Shown piece after piece: positions 1 through 7,231 of a stretch of 19,347 nt of DNA. The position numbers and the translations under genes were made by a program. How positions within the stretch are numbered: the stretch's first letter is position 1; the number at the start of each line of letters is the position of its first letter. The notes under the pieces are model-generated. The model ran no database searches and had not been told where the DNA came from. It worked only from the letters and a program-made list of their open reading frames with translations. The stretch lies in contig JACPXA010000221.1 of NCBI GenBank assembly GCA_016196785.1, positions 1 to 19,347 of the forward strand. The letters are read 5' to 3'. This DNA is from Elusimicrobiota bacterium. GTDB lineage: Bacteria > Elusimicrobiota > Elusimicrobia > 2-01-FULL-59-12 > JACPXA01.

Positions 1-24
1 AAAGCTGTAGAGAGCATTCAAGCT

Positions 25-50
25 GGTCTTGGTCTTCATAAACCAAGACC
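25..50. repeat. 8-bp inverted repeat of unknown role
   Basis: GGTCTTGG (25-32) is perfectly complementary to CCAAGACC (43-50), with a 10-nt loop. There is no T-run after it, so it is not a classical terminator. It could be the end of a gene left of the window or an operator. The rest of 1-308, apart from the palindrome at 174-200, shows no convincing gene. Confidence 0.35.
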
Positions 51-173
51 TTACGGCCCCAGGCAAAACGTGTCAAGTTTTCAAAGCGTTTTTACCGTCG
101 ACAAACCGTTAAAAATGACCCACACTAAACCCAGAAGACCCGAATGTTTCAATGGATGCATTTCCGGCCGGAT

Positions 174-200
174 CCATTATCTTTACGCTAAAGATAATGG
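174..200. promoter_or_regulatory. Perfect palindrome (12-bp arms, 3-nt spacer), candidate operator of the Fic gene
   Basis: The left arm CCATTATCTTTA (174-185) and right arm TAAAGATAATGG (189-200) are exact reverse complements around CGC. It lies about 108 bp upstream of the Fic start. The Fic protein has a C-terminal winged-helix-like segment, so autoregulation is plausible. The same 3-nt-spacer geometry recurs in front of the second Fic gene (19057-19081). I see no clear -10/-35 pair here, so the promoter position is not fixed. Confidence 0.55.
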
Positions 201-308
201 AGGGCGCTGAAACAACAACCTGATGCATTTCATAGGATTGCGGCTTCAGCCATTTCCCGATGTTAGCGCAAACCGGGAGCGGATAACAAACGGTCTGGAT
301 TCCAGGCG

Positions 309-1355
309 ATGAAATCTTTCGACCGAAACTTTCTGGAACAGCAAGCGGTTCCCATTGAGATGGCCGGGACGCTGCGGGCTTTGGGAGAATACCGTGGAAA
401 GCAGGAGTTGTTCACCCGGCAGACTCCGCAGGTTCTGGAAACCCTGCGCCAGGTGGCGATCATCCAGAGCACGGAATCCTCTAACCGAATTGAGGGAGTG
501 GTCGTTCCGGAGAAACGGTTAAGGGCTCTCCTTGAGAAGAAAGGCACCCCCAAGAATCGGCCGGAGGCGGAGGTCGTGGGTTACCGGGATGTTCTGGCGA
601 GAATCCACACCTCTTTCCAGCGAATAGAGATCACTCCGGAAGCCATCCTCAAGATGCACAAAGAAATGTTCCGCCGGACTGCCCTGCCTGCCGGAGGTTG
701 GAAGCGGCGCGATAACTCTATCGAGGAGCGTTTGCCCGATGGCTGGTGGATCACGCGGTTTGCTCCGGCTTCCGCGGCCCACACGCCCTCTTACATGAAG
801 GAACTGTGCGTGCGGTTTAACCGTCTTTGGGAGGAACAGCGCGTGGATCGCCTTCTCCTCCTGCACGCCTTCGTATTGGATTTTCTCTGCATTCATCCGT
901 TTACTGACGGCAATGGGCGGGTTTCCCGGTTGCTGACCGTTTTGCTCCTCCACCAAGCGGGCTATGACGTCGGCCGTTACATCAGCATCGAGCGCCTCAT
1001 TGAGGAGAGCAAGCAAAGCTATCACGAGGTTCTGCAGGAATCCTCCCAGAAATGGCACGAAGGGCGCCATCGCCTGTTGCCTTGGTGGCAGTTCAGTTTG
1101 GGCATCCTGCTGACCGCCTATAAAGAATTCGAAGATCGGGTAGGGGTCGTCCGTGCGAGCCGCGGAGCTAAAACAACATGGGTGCGGGAGGCGGTCCAAC
1201 ACCTCCCGGCTACCTTCGGCGTCGGGGAACTTGCGCGGGCCTGTCCCGGAGTCAGCCGTCCGATGATTCGGGTCATCCTGGAGAAATTGCGAGACGAAGG
1301 GAAACTGGAAGTCTTGGGAACCGGGCGAGGGGCGATGTGGCGCAAAAGGCGATAA
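309..1355 (+). CDS. Fic family protein (class II, N-terminal inhibitory helix, C-terminal wHTH)
   Basis: 348 aa. The Fic core motif HPFTDGNGRVSR is complete at residues 196-207, with catalytic His196 and the phosphate-binding GNGR loop. This family transfers AMP (or other nucleotide moieties) to hydroxyl groups of target proteins. The autoinhibitory motif [S/T]xxxE[G/N] is present as S58-NRI-E62-G63 before the Fic domain, which makes this a class II Fic that does not need a separate antitoxin. Residues about 290-345 resemble a winged helix (PGVSRPMIRVILEKLRDEGKL), suggesting DNA binding and autoregulation through the palindrome at 174-200. ATG 309 is the first reasonable start; the Shine-Dalgarno is weak. 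The gene is intact, stands alone, and is followed after about 70 bp by an IS4-family element. The family assignment is firm; the target is unknown. Confidence 0.93.
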   Translation: MKSFDRNFLEQQAVPIEMAGTLRALGEYRGKQELFTRQTPQVLETLRQVAIIQSTESSNRIEGVVVPEKRLRALLEKKGTPKNRPEAEVVGYRDVLARIHTSFQRIEITPEAILKMHKEMFRRTALPAGGWKRRDNSIEERLPDGWWITRFAPASAAHTPSYMKELCVRFNRLWEEQRVDRLLLLHAFVLDFLCIHPFTDGNGRVSRLLTVLLLHQAGYDVGRYISIERLIEESKQSYHEVLQESSQKWHEGRHRLLPWWQFSLGILLTAYKEFEDRVGVVRASRGAKTTWVREAVQHLPATFGVGELARACPGVSRPMIRVILEKLRDEGKLEVLGTGRGAMWRKRR

Positions 1356-1397
1356 CAACCAAGAAACGTGATAATAAACATGATAACATCAGCGCCG

Positions 1398-1415
1398 GCC
1401 TTTCGGAGGAAAGGC
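1398..1415. repeat. Short hairpin after the Fic gene
   Basis: GCCTTTC (1398-1404) and GAAAGGC (1409-1415) form a perfect 7-bp stem with a GGAG loop, 43 bp after the Fic stop and just before the IS. There is no U-tract, so it is at best a weak terminator or an RNA-stabilising hairpin. Confidence 0.35.
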
Positions 1416-1428
1416 ACCATCGTAAAAG

Positions 1429-1454
1429 CTATCGCCATGAACTTAACCGTCGGT
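1429..1454 (+). repeat. IS left terminal inverted repeat
   Basis: 26 bp, outer end CTATCGCCATGAAC. Its reverse complement is found exactly at 2958-2983, and complementarity stops at the next base outward (G at 1428, G at 2984). Confidence 0.92.
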
Positions 1455-1535
1455 CCCAAATCATGAAATGGTATCCTGAAGGCCCGTGGGGCTCCCCCCA
1501 ACAGGACGTGTCTGCACCTGGGAGGGGTGCTGCGG

Positions 1536-2969
1536 ATGCTCCACAAACCCAAGGATTCCACCTCGGCCATCCCGGCAGGTTGCGAGAAGCCGGTTCGCAA
1601 GACCCTGCGCGTCGACCTGCTGAAGATGACCCGTTTGCTGCTGGATCACCTGACCCCTGCTTTGTGCGAGGCGGTGTTCCGCCGTCATCGGACCACGGAG
1701 CGCAGCCGGAAGTGGACCTTCTACGCCGTCAACCTGTTCTGGGCCGCGATGATCGTCCGGCACCCGGCCTCGATCCAGCACGGCTTGGACCAGACGCGCA
1801 AGGGTCGGGGCCGAGACAAGCTCTGGCCCCGGGTACTGGCCACCCCGCGGGCCTTCTTCAAGAAGGCTCAAGGGCTCAGACCCCACTTGTTCCAAGCGAC
1901 CTATGCCGCTTTTACCCGAAGTATCTTGCCCCACGCGCGGCCGGCGTACGCCTCCTGGCTGGGGCGGCTGCGCAAGCGGTTCCCCGAGATCCTCGTCGTG
2001 GATGGCTCGCGCCTGGATGCGATCGGCCATCGGCTGAAGCTCCTGCGCCGGGAACCGGCGCAGGTCTTGCCGGGGTGCCTGACCGCCTTTTACGATCTGT
2101 TCCGCGGGATCACGCGCCAGGTCCTCTACTACCCCCACGCGGCCGAACCGGAACTGCCCCGAACCCAATCGACCCTGAAGGATCTTGGGCCAGGAGCTCT
2201 GCTGGTGGGAGACCGCCTCTACAGCTCGCTGCAATACTTCCACCAGTTGGCCAACCTGCACTTGTACGGTTTGTTCCGCCTCAATGGCCGGCTCAAACTC
2301 AAACACTGGACGGCGCTCTCCCGCCAGCAGGACAGCCGAAGCCTTTTGGAAGACATCCTGGTGGAAGTCGGCTGCGGAGTCGGGCAGCCCAAGCGGATCC
2401 TCCGCTTGATCCGCTACCGAGGCCCCGGCCGCCGACTGGATCTGCTGACCAACGTACTGGAGCCGAGCCGGCTGGCGCCGGAAGAGGCGTTGGCGCTCTA
2501 CCGCCTGCGCTGGTCGGTCGAGAGGCTCTTCTTCGACCTGAAGGAAACGCTCGATCTGCACTGCCTCTACGCCTCGCATCCCAACCTCGTCGCTCAGCAG
2601 GTCTATGCGGCGGCAATCGTGCATACGGCGTTCCGGGTCGCTCAGGCCGGCATCGCCAAGCAAGCGCGGGTATTGCCGGAGCAGCTCTCGCCGGCGAAAC
2701 TGTTCCCCAAGCTGGCGCTGGCAGCCAACGACCACTGCGTCGTCCAGGTGTATGCCCTGAAGACCCGAGCCCTCAACCCGGGCGTCGCAATCAAGTTCCC
2801 TGGCTGGCATGTGATTCCCTCCTCGTATACGACGCTCGGCGCAATCCTCGTCCAGCACCGCAAGGGTCCTCGACGCCGTCGGAAGTTCTCCGAAGCCCGC
2901 AAACGCCGGAAATCCTTCGCCCATCTCCGGGGAGGACCCGGCCTGCTGAAATCCGTCACCGACGGTTAA
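1536..2969 (+). CDS. IS4-family transposase (DDE)
   Basis: 477 aa from ATG 1536, preceded by GGGAGGGG (1520-1527) at 8-nt spacing. A GTG at 1527 overlaps that Shine-Dalgarno and is less likely. The DDE triad of the RNase H fold is visible: Asp156 in ILVVDGSRLD, Asp226 in ALLVGDRLYSS, and Glu329. Glu329 lies in the IS4 signature Y-x2-R-x3-E-x6-K (Y322, R325, E329, K336; segment YRLRWSVERLFFDLK). The basic C-terminal tail (HRKGPRRRRKF) is typical of DNA-binding transposase ends. The protein catalyses cut-and-paste transposition of its own element. No frameshift or stop interrupts it, so it may be active. Terminal repeats flank it on both sides. Confidence 0.93.
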   Translation: MLHKPKDSTSAIPAGCEKPVRKTLRVDLLKMTRLLLDHLTPALCEAVFRRHRTTERSRKWTFYAVNLFWAAMIVRHPASIQHGLDQTRKGRGRDKLWPRVLATPRAFFKKAQGLRPHLFQATYAAFTRSILPHARPAYASWLGRLRKRFPEILVVDGSRLDAIGHRLKLLRREPAQVLPGCLTAFYDLFRGITRQVLYYPHAAEPELPRTQSTLKDLGPGALLVGDRLYSSLQYFHQLANLHLYGLFRLNGRLKLKHWTALSRQQDSRSLLEDILVEVGCGVGQPKRILRLIRYRGPGRRLDLLTNVLEPSRLAPEEALALYRLRWSVERLFFDLKETLDLHCLYASHPNLVAQQVYAAAIVHTAFRVAQAGIAKQARVLPEQLSPAKLFPKLALAANDHCVVQVYALKTRALNPGVAIKFPGWHVIPSSYTTLGAILVQHRKGPRRRRKFSEARKRRKSFAHLRGGPGLLKSVTDG

Positions 2970-2983
2970 GTTCATGGCGATAG
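2958..2983 (-). repeat. IS right terminal inverted repeat
   Basis: Exact reverse complement of 1429-1454 and contains the transposase TAA stop (2967-2969). Confidence 0.92.
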
Positions 2984-3032
2984 GCCTAAGACGTAAAGCT
3001 TCCTATGCTTCATCTTTTGGATGCAGGCCTGC

Positions 3033-3061
3033 TTGACAATCCGGAGTAGAGTCTATATTAT
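3033..3061 (+). promoter_or_regulatory. Sigma70-like promoter of the first abiE operon, giving a leaderless mRNA
   Basis: TTGACA (3033-3038), 17-nt spacer, TATTAT (3056-3061). The expected start of transcription, about 7 nt after the -10, falls on or one base before the ATG at 3069. No Shine-Dalgarno is present. It lies 50 bp outside the IS right end. Confidence 0.75.
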
Positions 3062-3079
3062 TAGCAGTATGGCTAATAA
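3058..3079. promoter_or_regulatory. Inverted repeat over the -10 and start codon, candidate AbiEi operator
   Basis: TTATTAGC (3058-3065) and GCTAATAA (3072-3079) are exact complements with a 6-nt spacer. The repeat spans the end of the -10 and the ATG. Known AbiEi antitoxins repress their own operon by binding inverted repeats at the promoter, and this position would block initiation. Confidence 0.6.
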
Positions 3080-3668
3080 AGTGAATTTGATACAAGTCGA
3101 GCAGGCCATCCGGAAGCGTGGGCTGCGACTGTTTAGCCCGTTGGAGCTCCAGCGGATCTTAAGCATCTCCGCCATCGCGGCCCGCTTTCTCGTGCATCGC
3201 TACGCCAAGCGAGGAGTGTTCCTCAAACTTCGAAATGGGCTTTACTGTTTAGCGGATCAACCCCCATCAGAACTGGTCCTTGCCAATCGGCTCTACGAGC
3301 CGTCGTACATCTCATTCGAGTTCGCCTTGTCGCACTACCACCTGATCCCGGAGGCCGCCTACGTGATCACCTTGGCGACCACGCGTCCTACGCGAGCGCT
3401 GACGTCGCTCGGCAAGACATTCGAATATCATCGGTTGAAGAAGTCCGCATTTACCGGTTACGAACCGGTCAAGATGGGGGTGGAAACGGTCCTTATGGCG
3501 ACACCGGAAAAGGCCGTGGTCGACACGTTGTATTTTGTGGATTTAAGGAAGAAAGAGTTGAACGACCGGCTCGACCTGCGGACTCTCAGTAGAAAACGAC
3601 TGCGATCCTATGCTCAGCTATTTGGGCGCCCGTCTTTGCTTCAGCTTCTCAAGAAGGTGACGGGGTGA
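3069..3668 (+). CDS. AbiEi-family antitoxin (type IV toxin-antitoxin system)
   Basis: 199 aa from ATG 3069. An upstream in-frame ATG at 3021 precedes the -35 box, so it cannot be transcribed from this promoter. Residues about 8-60 form a winged-helix-like domain with the family hallmark FLKLRNGLYCLAD (basic wing, then GLY). The rest matches the AbiEi C-terminal region (YISFEFALSHYHLIPE, then ATPEKAVVDTLYF). In this family the antitoxin represses the operon and counteracts the toxin without forming a stable complex. The stop overlaps the start of the downstream toxin (GTGA at 3665-3668), so the two are translationally coupled. Family identity is clear. Phage-defence activity is inferred from the family, not shown. 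Confidence 0.87.
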   Translation: MANKVNLIQVEQAIRKRGLRLFSPLELQRILSISAIAARFLVHRYAKRGVFLKLRNGLYCLADQPPSELVLANRLYEPSYISFEFALSHYHLIPEAAYVITLATTRPTRALTSLGKTFEYHRLKKSAFTGYEPVKMGVETVLMATPEKAVVDTLYFVDLRKKELNDRLDLRTLSRKRLRSYAQLFGRPSLLQLLKKVTG

Positions 3669-4393
3669 TTACTGTTGAGACGATCCAGAAACTTGCCACG
3701 CAGCATCAGACGACGGCAATCAACATCGCCCGGGAATACTGCCAGCACCTGTTCCTATCGGCGTTCTATCAGCGTCATGCAGCTGACAGGGTGCTCTTTA
3801 AAGGGGGAACGGCGCTTCGCATCATCTATGGCAGCCCCCGGTTCTCGGAAGACTTGGACTTCTCCGGATTTGGGATCCGGAAACCGGCGATCGAGGAGTT
3901 AATCACAGATACCCTGAGTATTGTCGAGCGGGTCGGCGTGTCCATTGACATTGAGGAGGCTAAAGCGATCAGCGGAGGGTATTTGGGGATCATCCATAAC
4001 CGATTTGGGGATTACCGCGTGGAGATCCGACTGGAGATTTCCCTGCGGGACCGATCGGCAGTGAAACCGGAAACAGCGCTGATTGCCGGAGATTTTCTGC
4101 CGGCCTACACGTTGCTGCACCTCCCGCAGGAACTGCTGGTGGAGGAGAAACTCAAGGCCCTCCTGGACCGCGCCAAGCCGAGAGACTTCTATGATCTTTA
4201 CTTCATCCTGCGCAAGGGGCTCTTGCCTCAGCGGGATCGCCGGATTCTCAAGGAGGTTCTGATTCGGCTTAAAGCCATGAAATCGGAGCCGCTTCAAGAG
4301 TTGAAACTTTTCCTTCCACGCGACCAGCAGGGGATCGCGAAGGATTTCCGAGTAACCCTGGAACGGGAACTGAGGCGCTACCTGGGTAAATAG
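3665..4393 (+). CDS. AbiEii-family nucleotidyltransferase toxin
   Basis: 242 aa from GTG 3665, overlapping the antitoxin stop by 4 nt. The DUF1814/AbiEii nucleotidyltransferase core is present: FKGGTALR (45-52) followed by RFSEDLDF (59-66), with Asp63 and Asp65 as probable metal ligands. The second conserved block is VEEKLKALLDRAKPRDFYDLY (about 159-179), split here only by the usual linker. Related enzymes transfer NTPs, in some cases to tRNA acceptor ends, and are bacteriostatic or abort phage growth. All catalytic motifs look intact. It forms a complete two-gene unit with the upstream gene. About 107 bp of AT-rich spacer separates it from the second unit. Confidence 0.88.
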   Translation: MITVETIQKLATQHQTTAINIAREYCQHLFLSAFYQRHAADRVLFKGGTALRIIYGSPRFSEDLDFSGFGIRKPAIEELITDTLSIVERVGVSIDIEEAKAISGGYLGIIHNRFGDYRVEIRLEISLRDRSAVKPETALIAGDFLPAYTLLHLPQELLVEEKLKALLDRAKPRDFYDLYFILRKGLLPQRDRRILKEVLIRLKAMKSEPLQELKLFLPRDQQGIAKDFRVTLERELRRYLGK

Positions 4394-4496
4394 GGCACTG
4401 ACAAATCACGTGCCAACAGAAAGGGGCCGCTTTTCCACTCGCATAACTTTTCCAGTACCTCTCTGCTTCCACGCCAGTTTATTATTAATATGTTAT

Positions 4497-4517
4497 TTGT
4501 TTGATTCAATCGAACAA
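4497..4517. promoter_or_regulatory. Inverted repeat over the -35 of the second abiE operon
   Basis: TTGTTTGATT (4497-4506) and AATCGAACAA (4508-4517) are complementary at 9 of 10 positions around a single C. The repeat covers the -35 box (4501-4506). A further 8-bp palindrome, ATAGCTAT (4528-4535), lies at the -10/start. Either could be the AbiEi operator. Confidence 0.5.
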
Positions 4518-4529
4518 CCAATGTATTAT
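4501..4529 (+). promoter_or_regulatory. Promoter of the second abiE operon, probably leaderless
   Basis: TTGATT (4501-4506), 17-nt spacer, TATTAT (4524-4529). The first usable ATG (4540) begins 11 nt after the -10, leaving a leader of about 0-4 nt. No Shine-Dalgarno is visible. Confidence 0.68.
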
Positions 4530-4539
4530 AGCTATCAGA

Positions 4540-5385
4540 ATGAGTACAACAGAAAGGATTATCCATAGCACCGCTGGGATTGAGCTGGTCAGGAAACTGG
4601 CCGAAAGCGGCGATCGGATTTTTACGCTGGAACGGGTCAGAAAGATTGCTCCAGCAGTGGGCCTCTCAACCGGCTATCTCCGGCAGGCCCTGCATTATCT
4701 GGCCAGGTCGGGGTGGGTGGTGAGGTTGCGAAAGGGGCTCTATTCTCTTTCCTCTTCCGTCCCAGGCGTGTCCCCTCTGCATGAATTTGAGGTCGGGATG
4801 GCGCTGGTCCATCCGGCGGCGATCAGCCATTGGTCGGCGCTTCACCATCACGGCTTAACGGAGCAGCTTCCACGGCGCGTTTTTGTATTGACGACCACAG
4901 GAATCTCGATCCCTCGCTTGATCGGAACAAAAAAGAATAAGCGTAAGTCTGACAAGGGTTATCCGGCTGGGGGGACAATCTACCAATTCGTTCAGGTCAA
5001 GCCGGAGCGCTTCTTTGGCATAGAGGAAACCTGGGTAGGTGAAACCCGGATCAAGATGACGGATCCCGAAAGAACGCTCCTCGATGGCCTGATGATGCCG
5101 CGATACTGCGGTGATTTTGCGGAGGTCCTGCATGCTTTTCAGGTGCGAGGACCCGAACTGGATTTAGATAAGATCATCCGCTACTCCCTCAAACTGGATG
5201 CAGCCACCGGGAAGCGGCTTGGGTGGATCCTCGAACAACAGGGAATTGGCCTAAGTCGCCTACAACCGCTTCGGGCAATCCCCAGCAAGGGTTATCGGGT
5301 ACTGGATACCATCGGTCCCCACCGTGGGCCGTGCAACCGGCGGTGGATGATTCAGGAAAATCTTCCGGGAAAGGTGGGAAAGTGA
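4540..5385 (+). CDS. AbiEi-family antitoxin, longer type
   Basis: 281 aa from ATG 4540. A TTG in frame at 4501 is the -35 box itself and is rejected as a start. The N-terminal winged helix (about 10-70) contains FTLERVRKIAPAVGLSTGY and the wing RSGWVVRLRKGLYSL, the AbiEi hallmark. The middle (AISHWSALHHHGLTEQLP, then RVFVLTT) and the TDPERTLLDGLM segment (about 175) are the typical AbiEi C-terminal domain. It is clearly different in sequence and about 80 residues longer than the first antitoxin, so this is not a recent tandem duplication. The stop overlaps the toxin start by GTGA (5382-5385). It presumably represses the operon and neutralises the downstream toxin. Confidence 0.87.
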   Translation: MSTTERIIHSTAGIELVRKLAESGDRIFTLERVRKIAPAVGLSTGYLRQALHYLARSGWVVRLRKGLYSLSSSVPGVSPLHEFEVGMALVHPAAISHWSALHHHGLTEQLPRRVFVLTTTGISIPRLIGTKKNKRKSDKGYPAGGTIYQFVQVKPERFFGIEETWVGETRIKMTDPERTLLDGLMMPRYCGDFAEVLHAFQVRGPELDLDKIIRYSLKLDAATGKRLGWILEQQGIGLSRLQPLRAIPSKGYRVLDTIGPHRGPCNRRWMIQENLPGKVGK

Positions 5386-6251
5386 CGCCGCTTCGCAATC
5401 GGCTCTTGGAAGTCCGGAAACGCCTTAAGCTGCCCTGGGAAGTGCTGGAGCGGGATTACCTGCTTTCATGGATCTTAGCCGGCATCGCGCAGACGGAAGC
5501 TCTCAAAGAGACACTGGTTTTCAAGGGAGGCACGGCTCTCAAGAAATGTTACTTCGGCGATTACCGCTTCTCGGAAGATCTGGACTTTTCTGCTATAGGT
5601 CGTTTCCCGACAGGTCAGGCGATGGAAAACACGATGCAGGGGGTCTGCGCCAAGGCGATGAAACTGATCGATCCATACGCCCCGGTGGAAATCTCTTGCC
5701 AACGCTACACGGAGCGGGATCCCCATCCGGGAGGGCAGGAGGCTTTTACAATCCGGGCGCGTCTGCCCTGGCAGTCGACATCGCACACGCGGATCCGGGT
5801 TGAGATCACGGTGGATGAGAAGGTCCTTAAGCCATACTCGAAGCGAACGGTGCTCCATGAGTATGGCGAGCCGCTTCAGGCGAGCATCCTGGTCTACTCG
5901 CTGGAGGAGATTGTGGCGGAGAAACTCCGGGCGATTCTTCAGCACATCGAGGCGCTGAAAGAACGGGGCTGGAGCCGTTCCAGAGCTCGGGATTACTATG
6001 ACCTCTGGCGGATTTTTGGTTCTTACCGAAAACGCTTGGATCTTTCTGATTTTCCTGCCTTCTTACATCAGAAATGTTCAGTGCGCAATGTCACCTTCGC
6101 GGGATCCGACGATTTTTTCCCTAAGACGATGTTGGCCATGATTGAAGAGTCTTGGGAGCAGGGGCTCGGCTCTCTGGTTCCTGGGCTTTCTTCGTTTAAA
6201 ACGGTGATCGGCGAACTGCGTCCACAAGTCAAGGCGCTTCTCAAAGCATGA
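5382..6251 (+). CDS. AbiEii-family nucleotidyltransferase toxin, larger type
   Basis: 289 aa from GTG 5382. The open frame extends upstream to 5223, but that part lies inside the antitoxin gene; the GTGA overlap and the upstream AAAGGTGG favour 5382. Core motifs are FKGGTALKKCYF (47-58) and YRFSEDLDF (61-69) with Asp66 and Asp68, then VAEKLRAIL (about 178-186) and RARDYYDLWRIF (201-212). These match the DUF1814/AbiEii nucleotidyltransferase fold. It is coupled to the antitoxin on the left and to a SWIM zinc-finger gene on the right (ATGA overlap 6248-6251). All expected active-site residues are there. The substrate is unknown; related toxins modify tRNA or nucleotides. Confidence 0.88.
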   Translation: MTPLRNRLLEVRKRLKLPWEVLERDYLLSWILAGIAQTEALKETLVFKGGTALKKCYFGDYRFSEDLDFSAIGRFPTGQAMENTMQGVCAKAMKLIDPYAPVEISCQRYTERDPHPGGQEAFTIRARLPWQSTSHTRIRVEITVDEKVLKPYSKRTVLHEYGEPLQASILVYSLEEIVAEKLRAILQHIEALKERGWSRSRARDYYDLWRIFGSYRKRLDLSDFPAFLHQKCSVRNVTFAGSDDFFPKTMLAMIEESWEQGLGSLVPGLSSFKTVIGELRPQVKALLKA

Positions 6252-7099
6252 ACTTTAAGGAACTTTCTCCCAAGCAACAGTCTTACGCTAGGGCGTTGCT
6301 CTATCGGGTGACGCAAGAAGCCTGGCAACGTGGAGAGCAATATGCCCAGGGAGAGCGGGTGGGCTCATTGGAACCAATTCCTAAGGGGTTTCGGGCGATC
6401 GTCAGAGGGACTCAGGCCTATGAAGCAGAAGTGACATGGTGTGGAAGCGGACTCTCCAAGAAGTGCACCTGTCCGGCTTCTGGCGGCCGGAATCCCTGCA
6501 AGCACCTAATTGCCCTAGCGATCGTAGCGGATCAATCACTGGGAATTCCGCCTCCCGATGCTGAGGAGGTTGAATCCGAGGCCGTACCGCCACCACTGAT
6601 TTCCAGGACTGACATTGAGGAAATGTATCGGGATCCTTTGAATGTGAATCTGACGACGCTGCGCCTGGCCGCTTCGGAGTCCGGCTCCTGGTCGAGACCT
6701 CACTCCCGGTTGCCCGATGCCCCAAAGATGTCGGATTCAGGTCCGCTCAGTGTTGGAGAGATCAAGCAAGCATTGAAAGAGATAGAGCGATGGTCAAGGC
6801 ATAGGAATTTCGATCTCTACTTCTGTGCTGGGGAGATGATGGCCGGGTTTTGTTATCTTCTGCGACTGATCGGACAGAGGGCCCATGAGACCTCAGTCGA
6901 GATCATGGTCGAAGTCCTTGAGAAAGCGGCCGAGTTTCACCACCGTTTGGTCTTCGAGCTGATTGATGACAGCGAGGGTGTCCACCAGTTTGGCGAAGCG
7001 CATCTCCAGGCGTTGATAGGAGATCTCCACGGCCGGAAGAATCTTCCTGAACCAGCGAAAACCGTTTTGCTTCAGATTGAGCGGGGACTTCGTGAATAA
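6248..7099 (+). CDS. SWIM zinc-finger protein, third gene of the abiE operon
   Basis: 283 aa. The start ATG overlaps the toxin stop as ATGA, so translation is coupled to AbiEii. A SWIM-type zinc finger CxCx8CxH is present at C73, C75, C84 and H86 (segment CTCPASGGRNPCKH), within the usual flanks (YEAEVTWCGSGLSKKC before, LIALAIV after). SWIM fingers bind DNA or proteins. Residues about 105-283 are predicted mostly helical (RLIGQRAHETSVEIMVEVLEKAAEFHHR) and I do not recognise them. Such a partner is not part of the classical two-gene AbiE system. The overlap argues for a functional link, perhaps target recognition or modulation, but this is inference. The stop lies 46 bp before tRNA-Thr. Confidence 0.8.
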   Translation: MNFKELSPKQQSYARALLYRVTQEAWQRGEQYAQGERVGSLEPIPKGFRAIVRGTQAYEAEVTWCGSGLSKKCTCPASGGRNPCKHLIALAIVADQSLGIPPPDAEEVESEAVPPPLISRTDIEEMYRDPLNVNLTTLRLAASESGSWSRPHSRLPDAPKMSDSGPLSVGEIKQALKEIERWSRHRNFDLYFCAGEMMAGFCYLLRLIGQRAHETSVEIMVEVLEKAAEFHHRLVFELIDDSEGVHQFGEAHLQALIGDLHGRKNLPEPAKTVLLQIERGLRE

Positions 7100-7106
7100 C
7101 GCGGCG

Positions 7107-7135
7107 CTGTCAAACCATCGGTTAACGGATATAAT
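7107..7135 (+). promoter_or_regulatory. Promoter of tRNA-Thr
   Basis: CTGTCA (7107-7112), 17-nt spacer, consensus TATAAT (7130-7135). The transcription start is expected at about 7142, 4 nt before the tRNA. Confidence 0.7.
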
Positions 7136-7145
7136 CTTCTTTGAT

Positions 7146-7217
7146 GCCGGCGTAGCTCAATGGTAGAGCACCGCTTTCGTAAAGCGGGGGTTGGAGGTTC
7201 AATCCCTCTCGCCGGCT
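7146..7217 (+). tRNA. tRNA-Thr (anticodon CGT)
   Basis: Full cloverleaf: acceptor GCCGGCG/CGCCGGC, D-stem GCTC/GAGC, anticodon stem CCGCT/AGCGG with loop TTCGTAA (anticodon CGT at 7178-7180), 5-nt variable loop, T-stem GGAGG/CCTCT with loop TTCAATC, discriminator T at 7217. CCA is not encoded. The 3' half, from the anticodon loop on (TTTCGTAA, 7175-7182), is repeated at 7369-7411 and in degenerate form after 10282. This marks the gene as an integration site. Confidence 0.95.
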
Positions 7218-7231
7218 CAGCTTCTCTGGCC

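Larger units (their letters stand above)
1429..2983 (+). mobile_element. IS4-family insertion sequence (complete)
   Basis: The element is about 1555 bp, bounded by 26-bp perfect terminal inverted repeats (1429-1454 and 2958-2983) and containing one intact DDE transposase. The transposase stop codon lies inside the right inverted repeat. I found no exact 8-12 bp target duplication: the left flank ends ATCGTAAAAG and the right flank begins GCCTAAGACG. The insertion may therefore be old, or it arose by rearrangement. GC is higher than in the neighbouring accessory genes. The element separates the Fic gene from the AbiE genes. Confidence 0.9.

Noticed and set aside
1461..2975. A 504-aa minus-strand frame opposite the transposase
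   Set aside because: It has no recognisable domain; the plus strand has the full DDE and YREK signature.
3021..3068. Upstream ATG start for the first antitoxin
   Set aside because: It lies before the -35 box of the only good promoter and adds residues with no family similarity.
4501..4539. TTG start for the second antitoxin
   Set aside because: The TTG is the first half of the -35 element; ATG 4540 follows the -10.
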